NCBI GenBank assembly: GCA_963716445.1
Contig: OY970313.1
Location: 186,001 to 250,000 of the forward strand
Origin: JAAYBF01 sp963716445
GTDB lineage: Bacteria > Actinomycetota > Thermoleophilia > Solirubrobacterales > Thermoleophilaceae
DNA length: 64,000 bases
Reading direction: 5' to 3'
Part shown: positions 1-7,215 of the stretch, in pieces
Layout of the letters: each line of letters starts with the position of its first letter
Position numbering within the stretch: the first letter of the stretch is position 1
Translations under genes and position numbers: made by a program
Notes under the pieces: generated by a model
The model's database searches: none
What the model saw: the letters and a program-made list of their open reading frames with translations, nothing else
What the model was told of the DNA's origin: nothing

Positions 1-37
1 CGGCTGGCATGGGACCCAGTCTACGCGGGGCCTACCC

Positions 38-868
38 TTGGCATGGATGCCCGACGGCTACTTCACCGACCGGTCGATGCTGCGGATCGTCCACCGCGAG
101 CGCGCGCTGGCGCTGTCGGGTCCGCGGGCGCTGCTGATGCAGGCCGCCCACCCGCTCGCCGTCAAGGGCCTGCTCGCCCATTCGACCTCCGTCGACGACC
201 CCTACGACCGCCTCGCGCGCACGGCCGAGACGATGAGCACGATCGGATTCGGCACGTGCGAGGACGCCGACGCCGTGACCGCCCGCGTGCGCGGGATGCA
301 CAAGCGCGTCAAGGGCCGCACCACCGAGGCGGTCGGCCGCCACCCCGCCGGCACGCCCTACCGCGCAGACCAGCCCGACCTGCTGCTCTGGGTGCTCTTC
401 ACGCTGGTCGACAGCGGCACGGTCGTCTACCGCAAGTACGTCCGCTCGATGTCCCGCGCGCAAGAGGCCACCTACTGGGAGGACTACAAGGTCGTCGGCG
501 AGCTCTTCGGCCTGAGGCGCGCCGACATGCCCGACACGCTCGACGACCTCCACGACTACCGCCGCGCGATGCTCGACGGCGACGAGCTCCACGTCACCGA
601 CTGGGCGCGCGAGAAGGCGCGCAAGATCGTCCTCGATCCCCCGGTCCCCTGGATCGCACGCCCGCTGCTCGAGACGGCCAACTTCATCACCATCGCCCTG
701 CTGCCCGACCGCATCCGCCGCGAGTACGGCTTCTCCCCGATCCCGCCCGCCCCGCTGCGGAAGCTGCTCGTCGCCGGCGGCGCCGAGTACGTCAAGCGCG
801 CCGTGATCCCCTTCCTGCCCGAGCGCCTGCGCCTGGTCCCGCCCGCGCGCCGCCACGACGCCGCCTGA
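38..868 (+). CDS. MpaB/DUF2236-like oxygenase family protein
   Basis: The 276-residue product resembles the DUF2236 family (MpaB and latex-clearing-protein-like oxygenases), which are haem- or metal-dependent and act on hydrophobic substrates. Visible family features are an early 'ARTAETMSTIGFGT' stretch, a central 'HxxVKGRT' histidine region, and the 'WVLFTLVDSGTVVYRKYV' helix that normally follows. There is no signal peptide. The first in-frame start is TTG at 38; ATG at 47 (MPDGYFTD) is an equally good start, and no strong Shine-Dalgarno decides between them because the window edge is close. It reads alone, convergent with the aldehyde dehydrogenase. The substrate cannot be told from sequence. 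Confidence 0.75.
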   Translation: MAWMPDGYFTDRSMLRIVHRERALALSGPRALLMQAAHPLAVKGLLAHSTSVDDPYDRLARTAETMSTIGFGTCEDADAVTARVRGMHKRVKGRTTEAVGRHPAGTPYRADQPDLLLWVLFTLVDSGTVVYRKYVRSMSRAQEATYWEDYKVVGELFGLRRADMPDTLDDLHDYRRAMLDGDELHVTDWAREKARKIVLDPPVPWIARPLLETANFITIALLPDRIRREYGFSPIPPAPLRKLLVAGGAEYVKRAVIPFLPERLRLVPPARRHDAA

Positions 869-902
869 CCGTCGCGCCGAGCGCACGTCGCCCCCTCGCC
901 AT

Positions 903-948
903 GGTCGAGTGGAAGATTGACTGGGCTCTGACCCGGTCAAACATCCAC
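903..948. repeat. Dispersed palindromic repeat, diverged single copy
   Basis: This copy contains the core GGGCTCTGACCCGGTCAAA flanked by GTGGAAG-like and TCCACC-like arms. The same core recurs four times at 60571-60866. It lies between two convergent genes, where it may act as a terminator or be a passive REP-like element. The arms are less perfect than in the 60.7 kb copies. Confidence 0.7.
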
Positions 949-988
949 CCGTTGGGCGAGGTCGGCGATAACTCCCGGCGCGCTCGAA

Positions 989-2620
989 TCAGCCGCGGCG
1001 GAGCGTCTTCGCGGCGAGCCTCGCGAACGAGCGGGCGCCGCGGCGCAGCGCAGCGGCCTTCTCCGAGTCGCGGCCGTAGAGGAGGTGCGCCGCCTCGTGC
1101 ATCGACCGGCCGAGCGAACGGTCGTAGGGGTGCCACCAGAAGTTGCGCGTCAGGCCGGGCTCGTAGGAGAGCTGCTTGACGTTGACGCACTCGTAGAAGC
1201 CGAACTTGGAGTGCGAGCGGCCGACGCCGGAGTCCTTGACGCCGCCCCATGCGCACGAGCAGACGCCGTGCGAGTACATGTGGTCGTTGATCCAGACCAT
1301 GCCCGACTCCAGCCGCCGCGCGATGCGGTCGCCGCGCGCGCGGTCGCTCGTCCAGACCGAGGCTCCGAGGCCGAACTCGGAGTCGTTGGCCAGCTCGATC
1401 GCCTCGTCCTCGGAGTCGACCGGCACGACCGGGATCACCGGCCCGAAGATCTCCTCGCGCATGATCCGCATGTCGTGGGTGACGTCGGTGAGGACGGCGG
1501 GCGCGTACCAGTGGCCGAAGTCCACGCCGCCGGAGGCCGCCGCGGCGCCGTTCGAGCCGCGCGCCGCGCCCGTCGCCACGGGGGGCGTCGGCCCGCCGCA
1601 GAGCAGCGTCGCCCCGTTGGCCACCGCATCGTCGACCAGCTCCGCGACGAGGTCGTGCTGCTCCTTCGACACCATCGGCCCGATCTCCGTGCGCCAGTCC
1701 ATCGGGTCGCCGACGTGCAGCTTCTGCGCCCCGCGGACCAGCTCCGCGGTGAAGCGGTCGGCGACGTCGCGCATCGCGTAGACGCGCTCGATCCCGCTGC
1801 ACGTCTGCCCGGCGTTGGCGAACCCGCCCCAGAGCGCCCCCGACACCGCGTTGCCCAGGTGGGCGTCCGAGAGCACGATCATCGGGTCCTTGCCGCCGAG
1901 CTCGAGCACCGAGCCCTTCATCCGCTCGGCGCACTTGACGCCGACCTGGCGGCCGACCTCGACCGACCCGGTGAAGAAGATCTTCGCCGCGCTCGACTCG
2001 ACGAGCGCCCCGCCGACCGCCCCGCCGCCGTGCACCGTCCGCACGAGCCCCTCGGGCAGCCCGGCGCGCTCGAAGACCTCCTGGATCTTCTGGCCGATCA
2101 GCGGCGTGAGCGAGGCCGGCTTCAGCACGACGCCGTTCCCGCACATCAGCGCGATCGCCACCTCGCCCATCGGGATCGACCACGGGTAGTTCCACGGCGC
2201 GATCACCCCGACCACGCCGAGCGGCTCGTAGGCCAGGCGCGCCTGCTTCTGCCTGACCCAGATCGGCAGCTTCACCTTCTCGTCGGCGAGGATCTCCGGT
2301 CCCGCGTCGGCGACCCAGTTGAGCGCGTCGATCGTCGGCAGCAGCTCCATCACGTACGACTCGTTGCGCGGCTTGCCCTGCTCGCGCGTCAGCAGCTCGC
2401 TCAGCACGTCGAGCGAGTCGACGATCACCTGCCCCGCCCGGCGCATGTAGCGCGCCCGGTCCTCGAGCGCCAGCGCAGCCCAGAACGGCTGCACCTCCGC
2501 CACGTCGTCGACCACCGACTGCACCTGCTCGGGCGCGATCGTCGGGACGGCGCCAAGCCGGCGGCCGTCGATCGGGGAGAACGACTCGAGCTGGCCCGTC
2601 GCGGCTGGTGAGATCGCCAT
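989..2620 (-). CDS. NAD(P)-dependent aldehyde dehydrogenase
   Basis: This 543-residue protein is a complete member of the aldehyde dehydrogenase superfamily, which oxidises aldehydes to carboxylates in the cytoplasm. Seen: the nucleotide-site 'GVIAPWNYPWSIPM' near residue 140, the general-base Glu in 'LELGGKDPM', the catalytic Cys in 'GQTCSGIERVY', and 'EEIFGPVIPVV' near the C-terminal third. It is longer than the usual ~480 residues because of a Gly/Ala-rich insert ('GAARGSNGAAAASGG') and a basic 50-residue tail. The chosen ATG at 2620 gives the normal N-terminal 'SPIDGRRLG' start. The closest functional class is a succinate-semialdehyde/betaine-aldehyde type, but the substrate is not determined. 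Confidence 0.92.
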   Translation of the reverse strand: MAISPAATGQLESFSPIDGRRLGAVPTIAPEQVQSVVDDVAEVQPFWAALALEDRARYMRRAGQVIVDSLDVLSELLTREQGKPRNESYVMELLPTIDALNWVADAGPEILADEKVKLPIWVRQKQARLAYEPLGVVGVIAPWNYPWSIPMGEVAIALMCGNGVVLKPASLTPLIGQKIQEVFERAGLPEGLVRTVHGGGAVGGALVESSAAKIFFTGSVEVGRQVGVKCAERMKGSVLELGGKDPMIVLSDAHLGNAVSGALWGGFANAGQTCSGIERVYAMRDVADRFTAELVRGAQKLHVGDPMDWRTEIGPMVSKEQHDLVAELVDDAVANGATLLCGGPTPPVATGAARGSNGAAAASGGVDFGHWYAPAVLTDVTHDMRIMREEIFGPVIPVVPVDSEDEAIELANDSEFGLGASVWTSDRARGDRIARRLESGMVWINDHMYSHGVCSCAWGGVKDSGVGRSHSKFGFYECVNVKQLSYEPGLTRNFWWHPYDRSLGRSMHEAAHLLYGRDSEKAAALRRGARSFARLAAKTLRRG

Positions 2621-2728
2621 CGGAGGATTGTGCCGCAGGGGTCCAACCGGTGCCAGGGTCGCGGCACAAGACGCCTCCCGAGGACGGCGGGACGTTGCGG
2701 TCCACGCCGAAGCCGCATACCCTCCGCC

Positions 2729-2760
2729 TTCTAGAATATCTTTCTAGAAGAATGTTCTAG
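2729..2760. promoter_or_regulatory. Three TTCTAG(AA) repeats spaced 13 bp, upstream of the aldehyde dehydrogenase
   Basis: TTCTAGAA occurs at 2729 and 2742 and TTCTAG at 2755, exactly 13 bp apart, in an AT-rich island of otherwise GC-rich DNA. Each unit is itself palindromic. The array sits upstream of the leftward aldehyde dehydrogenase and overlaps the stop codon of rarA, so it is a likely operator or promoter element. The cognate regulator is unknown. Confidence 0.5.
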
Positions 2761-4187
2761 GGAGCGGAGGGGCCCGTCCGGCGGGACTCGGAGGCGGGGC
2801 GGCGGGATTCTGAGGCGGCTTTCCCGCGGGACTCGCGGATGCGCTCGAAGCGCTCGCGGAGGTCGCGCTCCTCGCCGTGATCGGAGAGGTCGAGGAAGCG
2901 CTCTCCGACGGCCGCGTCCGGCATCAGCTCCTGCGGCGAGACGCCCTCGGGGCGGGCGTGCGGGTAGTCGTAGCCCTCGCCGCGGCCGAGCTTCCTCGCG
3001 CCCGGGTAGTGGGCGTCGCGCAGGTAGTCGGGCGGGATCGGCGCCCCGTTCTCGCGCACCCATGCCCGGGCGCGCTTGAGCCCCTCGTACGACGCGTTCG
3101 ACTTCGGCGCGAGCGCGAGATAGACGGCCGCCTGCGCCAGGTTGAGCGCGCACTCCGGGAGCCCGACGCGGTCGACGGCTTGAGCGGCGGCGGTCGCCAC
3201 CAGCAACGCTCGCGGGTCGGCGTTGCCGATGTCCTCGCTCGCCAGGATCACCATCCGGCGCGCGATGAAGCGGACGTCCTCGCCGCCCTCGAGCATCGAG
3301 GCGAGGTAGAGCAGCGAGGCGTCCGGGTCGGAGCCGCGCGTGGCCTTGATCCAGGCCGACACGAAGTCGTAGTGCTGGTCGCCGCCCTTGTCGTAGAGTA
3401 CCGCGCGGCGCTGCAGCGCGTCCTCGGCGCGCTCGAGGTCGACGCGCCCGCCCTCCGCCGTCTCGCACGCCAGCTCCAGCGCGGCCAGCGCCGTTCGCGC
3501 GTCGCCGCCCGCCCGCGCCGCGAGGAACTCGAGCGCGTCGTCGTCGACCGCCGGCGGATCCGGCACGCCGCGCTCGCGGTCCTCCAGCGCCCGGCGCAAC
3601 AGCGCCAGCACGTCGCTCTCCTCGAGCGCGTGCAGCTCGTACACCCGGCAGCGCGAGAGCAGCGCCGAGTTCACCTCGAAGTAGGGGTTCTCGGTCGTCG
3701 CCCCGATCAGCCAGACGAGACCCTCCTCGACCGCCGGCAGCAGCACGTCCTGCTGCGCCTTGTTGAAGCGGTGGATCTCGTCGAGGAAGAGGATTGTGCC
3801 CTCGCCGTTGCCGACTTTGCGCCGCTCGGCCGCACGGTCCAGAACCTCGCGCACCTCCTTGCGCCCGGCGTTGACCGCCGAGATCTCCTCGAACGCCGCC
3901 CGCGCCGTCACCGCGATCAGCCGCGCGAGCGTGGTCTTCCCCGTCCCGGGCGGCCCGTACAGCACCATCGAGTGCGGATGCCCGTCCTCGATCGCACTGC
4001 GCAGCGCTGACCCGGGCTCCAGCAAGTGCTCCTGCCCGACGAACTCGTCGAGCGTCGCCGGGCGCATCCGCGCCGCCAGCGGCTGCTCGCCGGTTGGCAC
4101 CGCGGTTCGCCCTCTCGGGCCCTGCTCCTCGCCAAACAGTCGGTCCACGTCTGGAATCCTCGCAGCCCCCGCGGCCATCGAGGACAT
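2757..4187 (-). CDS. rarA: Replication-associated recombination protein A (RarA/MgsA), AAA+ ATPase
   Basis: RarA is a clamp-loader-like AAA+ ATPase that acts at stalled replication forks. Seen: N-terminal 'PLAARMRPATLDEFVGQEHLL', Walker A 'GPPGTGKTTL', Walker B 'ILFLDEIHRFNKAQQD', sensor 1 'GATTENPYFEVN', and the family's C-terminal tetramerisation region with 'YDKGGDQHYDFVSAWIKATRGSDPDASLLY' signatures (shortened here). The length of 476 residues is slightly above the usual ~440, with a Ser/Arg-rich tail repeating 'ASESRR'. It begins with ATG at 4187, about 50 bp from the divergent vapB start. Confidence 0.95.
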   Translation of the reverse strand: MSSMAAGAARIPDVDRLFGEEQGPRGRTAVPTGEQPLAARMRPATLDEFVGQEHLLEPGSALRSAIEDGHPHSMVLYGPPGTGKTTLARLIAVTARAAFEEISAVNAGRKEVREVLDRAAERRKVGNGEGTILFLDEIHRFNKAQQDVLLPAVEEGLVWLIGATTENPYFEVNSALLSRCRVYELHALEESDVLALLRRALEDRERGVPDPPAVDDDALEFLAARAGGDARTALAALELACETAEGGRVDLERAEDALQRRAVLYDKGGDQHYDFVSAWIKATRGSDPDASLLYLASMLEGGEDVRFIARRMVILASEDIGNADPRALLVATAAAQAVDRVGLPECALNLAQAAVYLALAPKSNASYEGLKRARAWVRENGAPIPPDYLRDAHYPGARKLGRGEGYDYPHARPEGVSPQELMPDAAVGERFLDLSDHGEERDLRERFERIRESRGKAASESRRPASESRRTGPSAP

Positions 4188-4236
4188 ACAGAACTGTTGC
4201 CAAGGTGCATATGCCTGTCACACTGGGGGCCATACG

Positions 4237-4464
4237 ATGGCAAGGATGAAGCGCACGACCGTCAATCTGGACCAGCAACTCCTGGAGGAGGCCTCCCAGC
4301 TCCTCGGCACCTCGCGCATGACGGACACCATTCACGCCGCCATGGGGGAGGTCGTAAGGAGAAGGAAGCTGGAGAGCTTGGCCGAGCGTCGCTTCCCGGA
4401 TCTGACGCTGGAGTCGATCGAGGAAGGCCGCCAGTCGCGCTCCTTCGACCATCTTCGCGATTGA
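4237..4464 (+). CDS. vapB: VapB-type antitoxin
   Basis: This 75-residue protein begins at ATG 4237 (MARMKRTTVNLDQQLL). The N-terminal 'RTTVNLDQQLLEEASQLLGTSRMTDTIHAA' is a ribbon-helix-helix DNA-binding segment typical of actinobacterial VapB antitoxins (MazE/AbrB-unrelated class). The C-terminal part is charged and would wrap around the toxin. It lies 3 bp upstream of a PIN-domain toxin in the same operon, which fixes its role. Such pairs usually autorepress their promoter, here the short rarA-vapB divergent gap. Longer upstream reading in this frame is antisense to rarA and not coding. Confidence 0.88.
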   Translation: MARMKRTTVNLDQQLLEEASQLLGTSRMTDTIHAAMGEVVRRRKLESLAERRFPDLTLESIEEGRQSRSFDHLRD

Positions 4465-4467
4465 TCG

Positions 4468-4884
4468 ATGGAGCTCGCGGACACTTCGGCCTGGTTCGTC
4501 GCCGATCGCGACGCCGGCGCCCTCCGCGATGAGTTCGCACACCGGCTCGTCGATGGCCGGATCGCCACCTGCGACATGGTTCGCTTCGAGCTGTTGCGCA
4601 GCGCCCGCAACGGACGCGAGATGGCCGAGACCGCCGCCGAGCTGGCGGTGGTGCCCGATTTCGCGATCGGGGAACCGCAGTGGGCACGTGCCCTCTGGGT
4701 CTATCAGCGGCTGGCCGACCAGGGCGGCGCCCACCACCGCTCGGTCGGCTATCCAGACCTGCTGATCGCGGCTGCGGCCGAGGCCGGCGGCGCGACCGTC
4801 CTCCACTACGACGAGGACTACGAGCGGATCGCCGAGATCACCGGCCAGCCGACCCGCTGGATCGTGCCGCAAGGCTCGCTCTAG
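4468..4884 (+). CDS. vapC: VapC-type PIN-domain ribonuclease toxin
   Basis: This 138-residue PIN-domain protein is expected to be a Mg2+-dependent RNase inhibited by the adjacent VapB. The acidic active-site residues are visible: Asp in 'MELADTSAW', Glu in 'VRFELLRSA', Asp in 'GYPDLLIAAAA', and Asp in 'VLHYDEDYERI'. It starts 3 bp after the vapB stop, so the genes are translationally coupled. Its TAG stop overlaps by 4 bp the stop of the convergent TetR gene. The RNA target cannot be inferred. Confidence 0.9.
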   Translation: MELADTSAWFVADRDAGALRDEFAHRLVDGRIATCDMVRFELLRSARNGREMAETAAELAVVPDFAIGEPQWARALWVYQRLADQGGAHHRSVGYPDLLIAAAAEAGGATVLHYDEDYERIAEITGQPTRWIVPQGSL

Positions 4885-5606
4885 TCGTCGGCGGAGCGCT
4901 TGTAGCCGCGCTCGAGCTCGCGCTCGGCGGCCTCCGGCCCGAGGATCGGCAGGACGGCCGTGTACATCAGGTCGGGCAGGATCTCGGGCAGGTCCTCGGC
5001 CTTGCCGGCGGCGACCTCGCGGTGGACGATCTCGCTCATTCCGCCGACCATGTTGAGCGCGAGGGCGGGGGGACGGCTGCGGTCGTCCTGGAGGCGGCCG
5101 ATGTCGAAGACGATCGTGAAGCCGCGCATCGCCTCGTTGCGGGCGGCGATCGCGCCCGGGCCGGCGGCCATCACCTCGATGAAGCAGAGGCGCGCGACGG
5201 TCGGCTCGCGGGCGAGCGCATGCAGGAGGGCGCTGAGCGCGGCGCGCACGCGATCGGCCCACTCGTCCTGGGTCTCGAACGCCTCGAGGGTGAGCGTCAG
5301 CAGGCGAGCCAGCTCGCGCTCGTAGGCGGCGATGAAGCACTGCTCCTTGTCCTCGAAGCGCTGGTAGAAGGCCTTGCGGGTGACGCCGGCGCGCGTGATC
5401 ACGTCGGTGATCGTGGTGTCGTGGTAGCCGGCCGTCCCGGTCAGCTCGACCATCGCGTCGAGCACCCGGTTGCGCTGCGAGGCGGCGACGTCCGCCTCCG
5501 ACAGGCCGTGCCGTCCGCGCGGCAGCTGGTCGGCGCGGCGCGGGGGCAGCTTGCGCCGCGGGCGGGCCGCCTCGTCACCCTCGGTTCGGCCCTCGCTAGT
5601 CGCCAT
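4881..5606 (-). CDS. TetR/AcrR family transcriptional regulator
   Basis: This 241-residue protein has the TetR N-terminal helix-turn-helix at about residues 45-90 ('RVLDAMVELTGTAGYHDTTITDVI...GVTRKAFYQRFEDKE'), followed by an all-helical ligand-binding domain. The N-terminal extension 'RRADQLPRGRHGLSEADVAASQR' closely matches the pre-HTH sequence of the TetR genes at 5705 and 48536 ('PDQ(L/I)..G.HGLT..QVA.SQR'), so these are paralogues of one local subfamily. The next gene upstream is another TetR on the same strand 98 bp away. Target and ligand are unknown. Confidence 0.88.
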   Translation of the reverse strand: MATSEGRTEGDEAARPRRKLPPRRADQLPRGRHGLSEADVAASQRNRVLDAMVELTGTAGYHDTTITDVITRAGVTRKAFYQRFEDKEQCFIAAYERELARLLTLTLEAFETQDEWADRVRAALSALLHALAREPTVARLCFIEVMAAGPGAIAARNEAMRGFTIVFDIGRLQDDRSRPPALALNMVGGMSEIVHREVAAGKAEDLPEILPDLMYTAVLPILGPEAAERELERGYKRSADD

Positions 5607-5704
5607 CGAGCCTCACCCGCTGGACGATACCCCGCCCGCCGCGTCTTCCGCTCCCGCTCCGGCGTCCGCGGCTCGGCCGCGCGCCCGGTCGCACTGCGCC
5701 CGCC

Positions 5705-6988
5705 TCAGGCCCGCGCGGCCGGCTCGAGCCCGGCGGCCGCGACCACCGTCTCGAGCGAGGGCAGCTCGTCGACCGCCCGGCGGTCGACGGGGTCGAAGAC
5801 CAGCTCGTGGAAGCCGCCGACGAGCGCGAGCGCCGACACGCGCGCGATCCGCTCGCTGGGCCGCAGCTCGCGCAGCGGCTGCTCGAACAGCTCCGCGAGC
5901 CGGCGGGTGGTCTCCGAGCGCCGCTCGCGCGCCGCTGGGCCAACGCTCAGCGCCTCGACGAGGTAGGCGCGGGCGCGGTCCGGCTCCTCGGCGCAGAACT
6001 CGAGCAGCGCCGCGGCGCCCGCGCGGACTCGCGCCGTTGCGACGATGGGCCCACCGTCCGAGACGGAGGCGCGCTCCCGCGAGGCGGCTGCGTGGACGTC
6101 ATCGGTGAGGGTGCGCTCGCGCGAGGCGGCTGAGCCGCCGTCACCGGTGGACGGCTCCTCGCCGAGCGCCACTGCGGCCATCGCCGCGCTCACCCGGCCC
6201 AGCAGCTCGGCCGCGATCTCGCCGTACGAGGCCAGGAACGCTCGCTCGCTCGCTCCGTCTGCGGTGACGGCCGCGTCGCCGCCGTCGCGGTCCAGCTCCT
6301 TGCCCGCGTGGTGCGGGCCCAGGAACGGCAGCGTCAGCGTGTACATCAGCTCAGCCCGCAGCGCCGGAAGCTGCTCGGCGCGCCCCGCCGCGATCTCGCG
6401 GTTGAGCACCTCGGACAGGTAGCCCACCGCGCCCGCGGTCACAGCCATCGGCCGCGCCGGACCGACCGCGCTGCTCACGTTCGAGCGGTCGAACAGCGGG
6501 TCGAGCGCCGCCATCGCCTCGTTGCGCCGCGCGAGCGCCTTCGGCCCGGCGGCGAGCGCCTCGACGAAGCAGATCCTCGCCGCCGCCCTGTCGGCCGCGA
6601 TCCCCCCGAGCAGCACGCCGAGCGCCGTGCGCAGCCGGTCCACCCAGGCCTCCGTGCCCTGGAACGCCTGCAGCGCCGGCAGCAGCAGCCGCTCTAGCTC
6701 GCGGTCGTAGAGCGCGACGAAGGCCTCCTCCTTGCTCGAGTAGAGCGCGTAGAAGGTCTTGCGCGACACCCCCGCCCGGCGGATTACCTCCGCCACGGGG
6801 ACCTGCTGGTAGCCGCGGTCGGCCACCAGGTCGCGCATCGCGGCCAGCACGCGCTCGCGCTGCGAGTCGGCCACCTGCTCGGGCGTCAGCCCGTGATTTC
6901 CGCCGCGGATCTGATCCGGCCGCGCCCTTCCCGCTGAGACGCCCGGGATCAGAGCGGCCCTATGGGCTCTCGATCCATGTTCGGGCAT
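5705..6988 (-). CDS. TetR regulator with a second, HTH-less ligand-binding domain fused C-terminally
   Basis: The 427 residues comprise an N-terminal TetR HTH (about 45-90, 'RERVLAAMRDLVADRGYQQ...GVSRKTFYALYSSKE') and a first ligand domain to about 240. A low-complexity Ser/Arg/Asp linker with repeated 'AASRER' follows (about 265-310). Residues ~310-427 ('RVRAGAAALLEFCAEEPDRARAYLVEALSVGPAARERRSE...') repeat the fold of the first ligand domain, including the 'E..AARICFVEALAAGPKALARRNE' pattern. No second DNA-binding domain is present. The separate HTH-less protein at 48027 is the unfused equivalent. The gene is divergent from the secreted-protein cassette at 7216. Confidence 0.82.
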   Translation of the reverse strand: MPEHGSRAHRAALIPGVSAGRARPDQIRGGNHGLTPEQVADSQRERVLAAMRDLVADRGYQQVPVAEVIRRAGVSRKTFYALYSSKEEAFVALYDRELERLLLPALQAFQGTEAWVDRLRTALGVLLGGIAADRAAARICFVEALAAGPKALARRNEAMAALDPLFDRSNVSSAVGPARPMAVTAGAVGYLSEVLNREIAAGRAEQLPALRAELMYTLTLPFLGPHHAGKELDRDGGDAAVTADGASERAFLASYGEIAAELLGRVSAAMAAVALGEEPSTGDGGSAASRERTLTDDVHAAASRERASVSDGGPIVATARVRAGAAALLEFCAEEPDRARAYLVEALSVGPAARERRSETTRRLAELFEQPLRELRPSERIARVSALALVGGFHELVFDPVDRRAVDELPSLETVVAAAGLEPAARA

Positions 6989-7014
6989 GAAGCGACTGTA
7001 CTACGGAGACTTTA

Positions 7015-7110
7015 AGGTGTCTAGGTCTTCGTTTCAAAACCCGCTTACAGAAGGCGGACCGCAGGGACAGGACTGTTCCCGGTTGACATCTAGACACCTA
7101 TCGGTTTACG
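7015..7110 (+). promoter_or_regulatory. Candidate operator pair and promoter of the secreted cassette at 7.2 kb
   Basis: AGGTGTCTAG (7015-7024) and its exact reverse complement CTAGACACCT (7090-7099) bracket the divergent intergenic region. The second copy lies just after a TTGACA -35 box (7083-7088), with a weak -10 (TTTACG, 7105-7110) 16 bp downstream. The TTGACATCT(A)GACAC stretch resembles the promoters at 43489, 44574 and 45666. The neighbouring TetR is the obvious candidate to bind here, by inference. Confidence 0.5.
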
Positions 7111-7215
7111 GTTGTTGCCGAGAGAGCCGAGCCGTTCCGCTTGAGCAAGAGGAGCCGACGAGGCGATTGCAGCTCGTCGTGAGCGACAAAGCAACGAGGA
7201 GAGGACCAGAACCAG

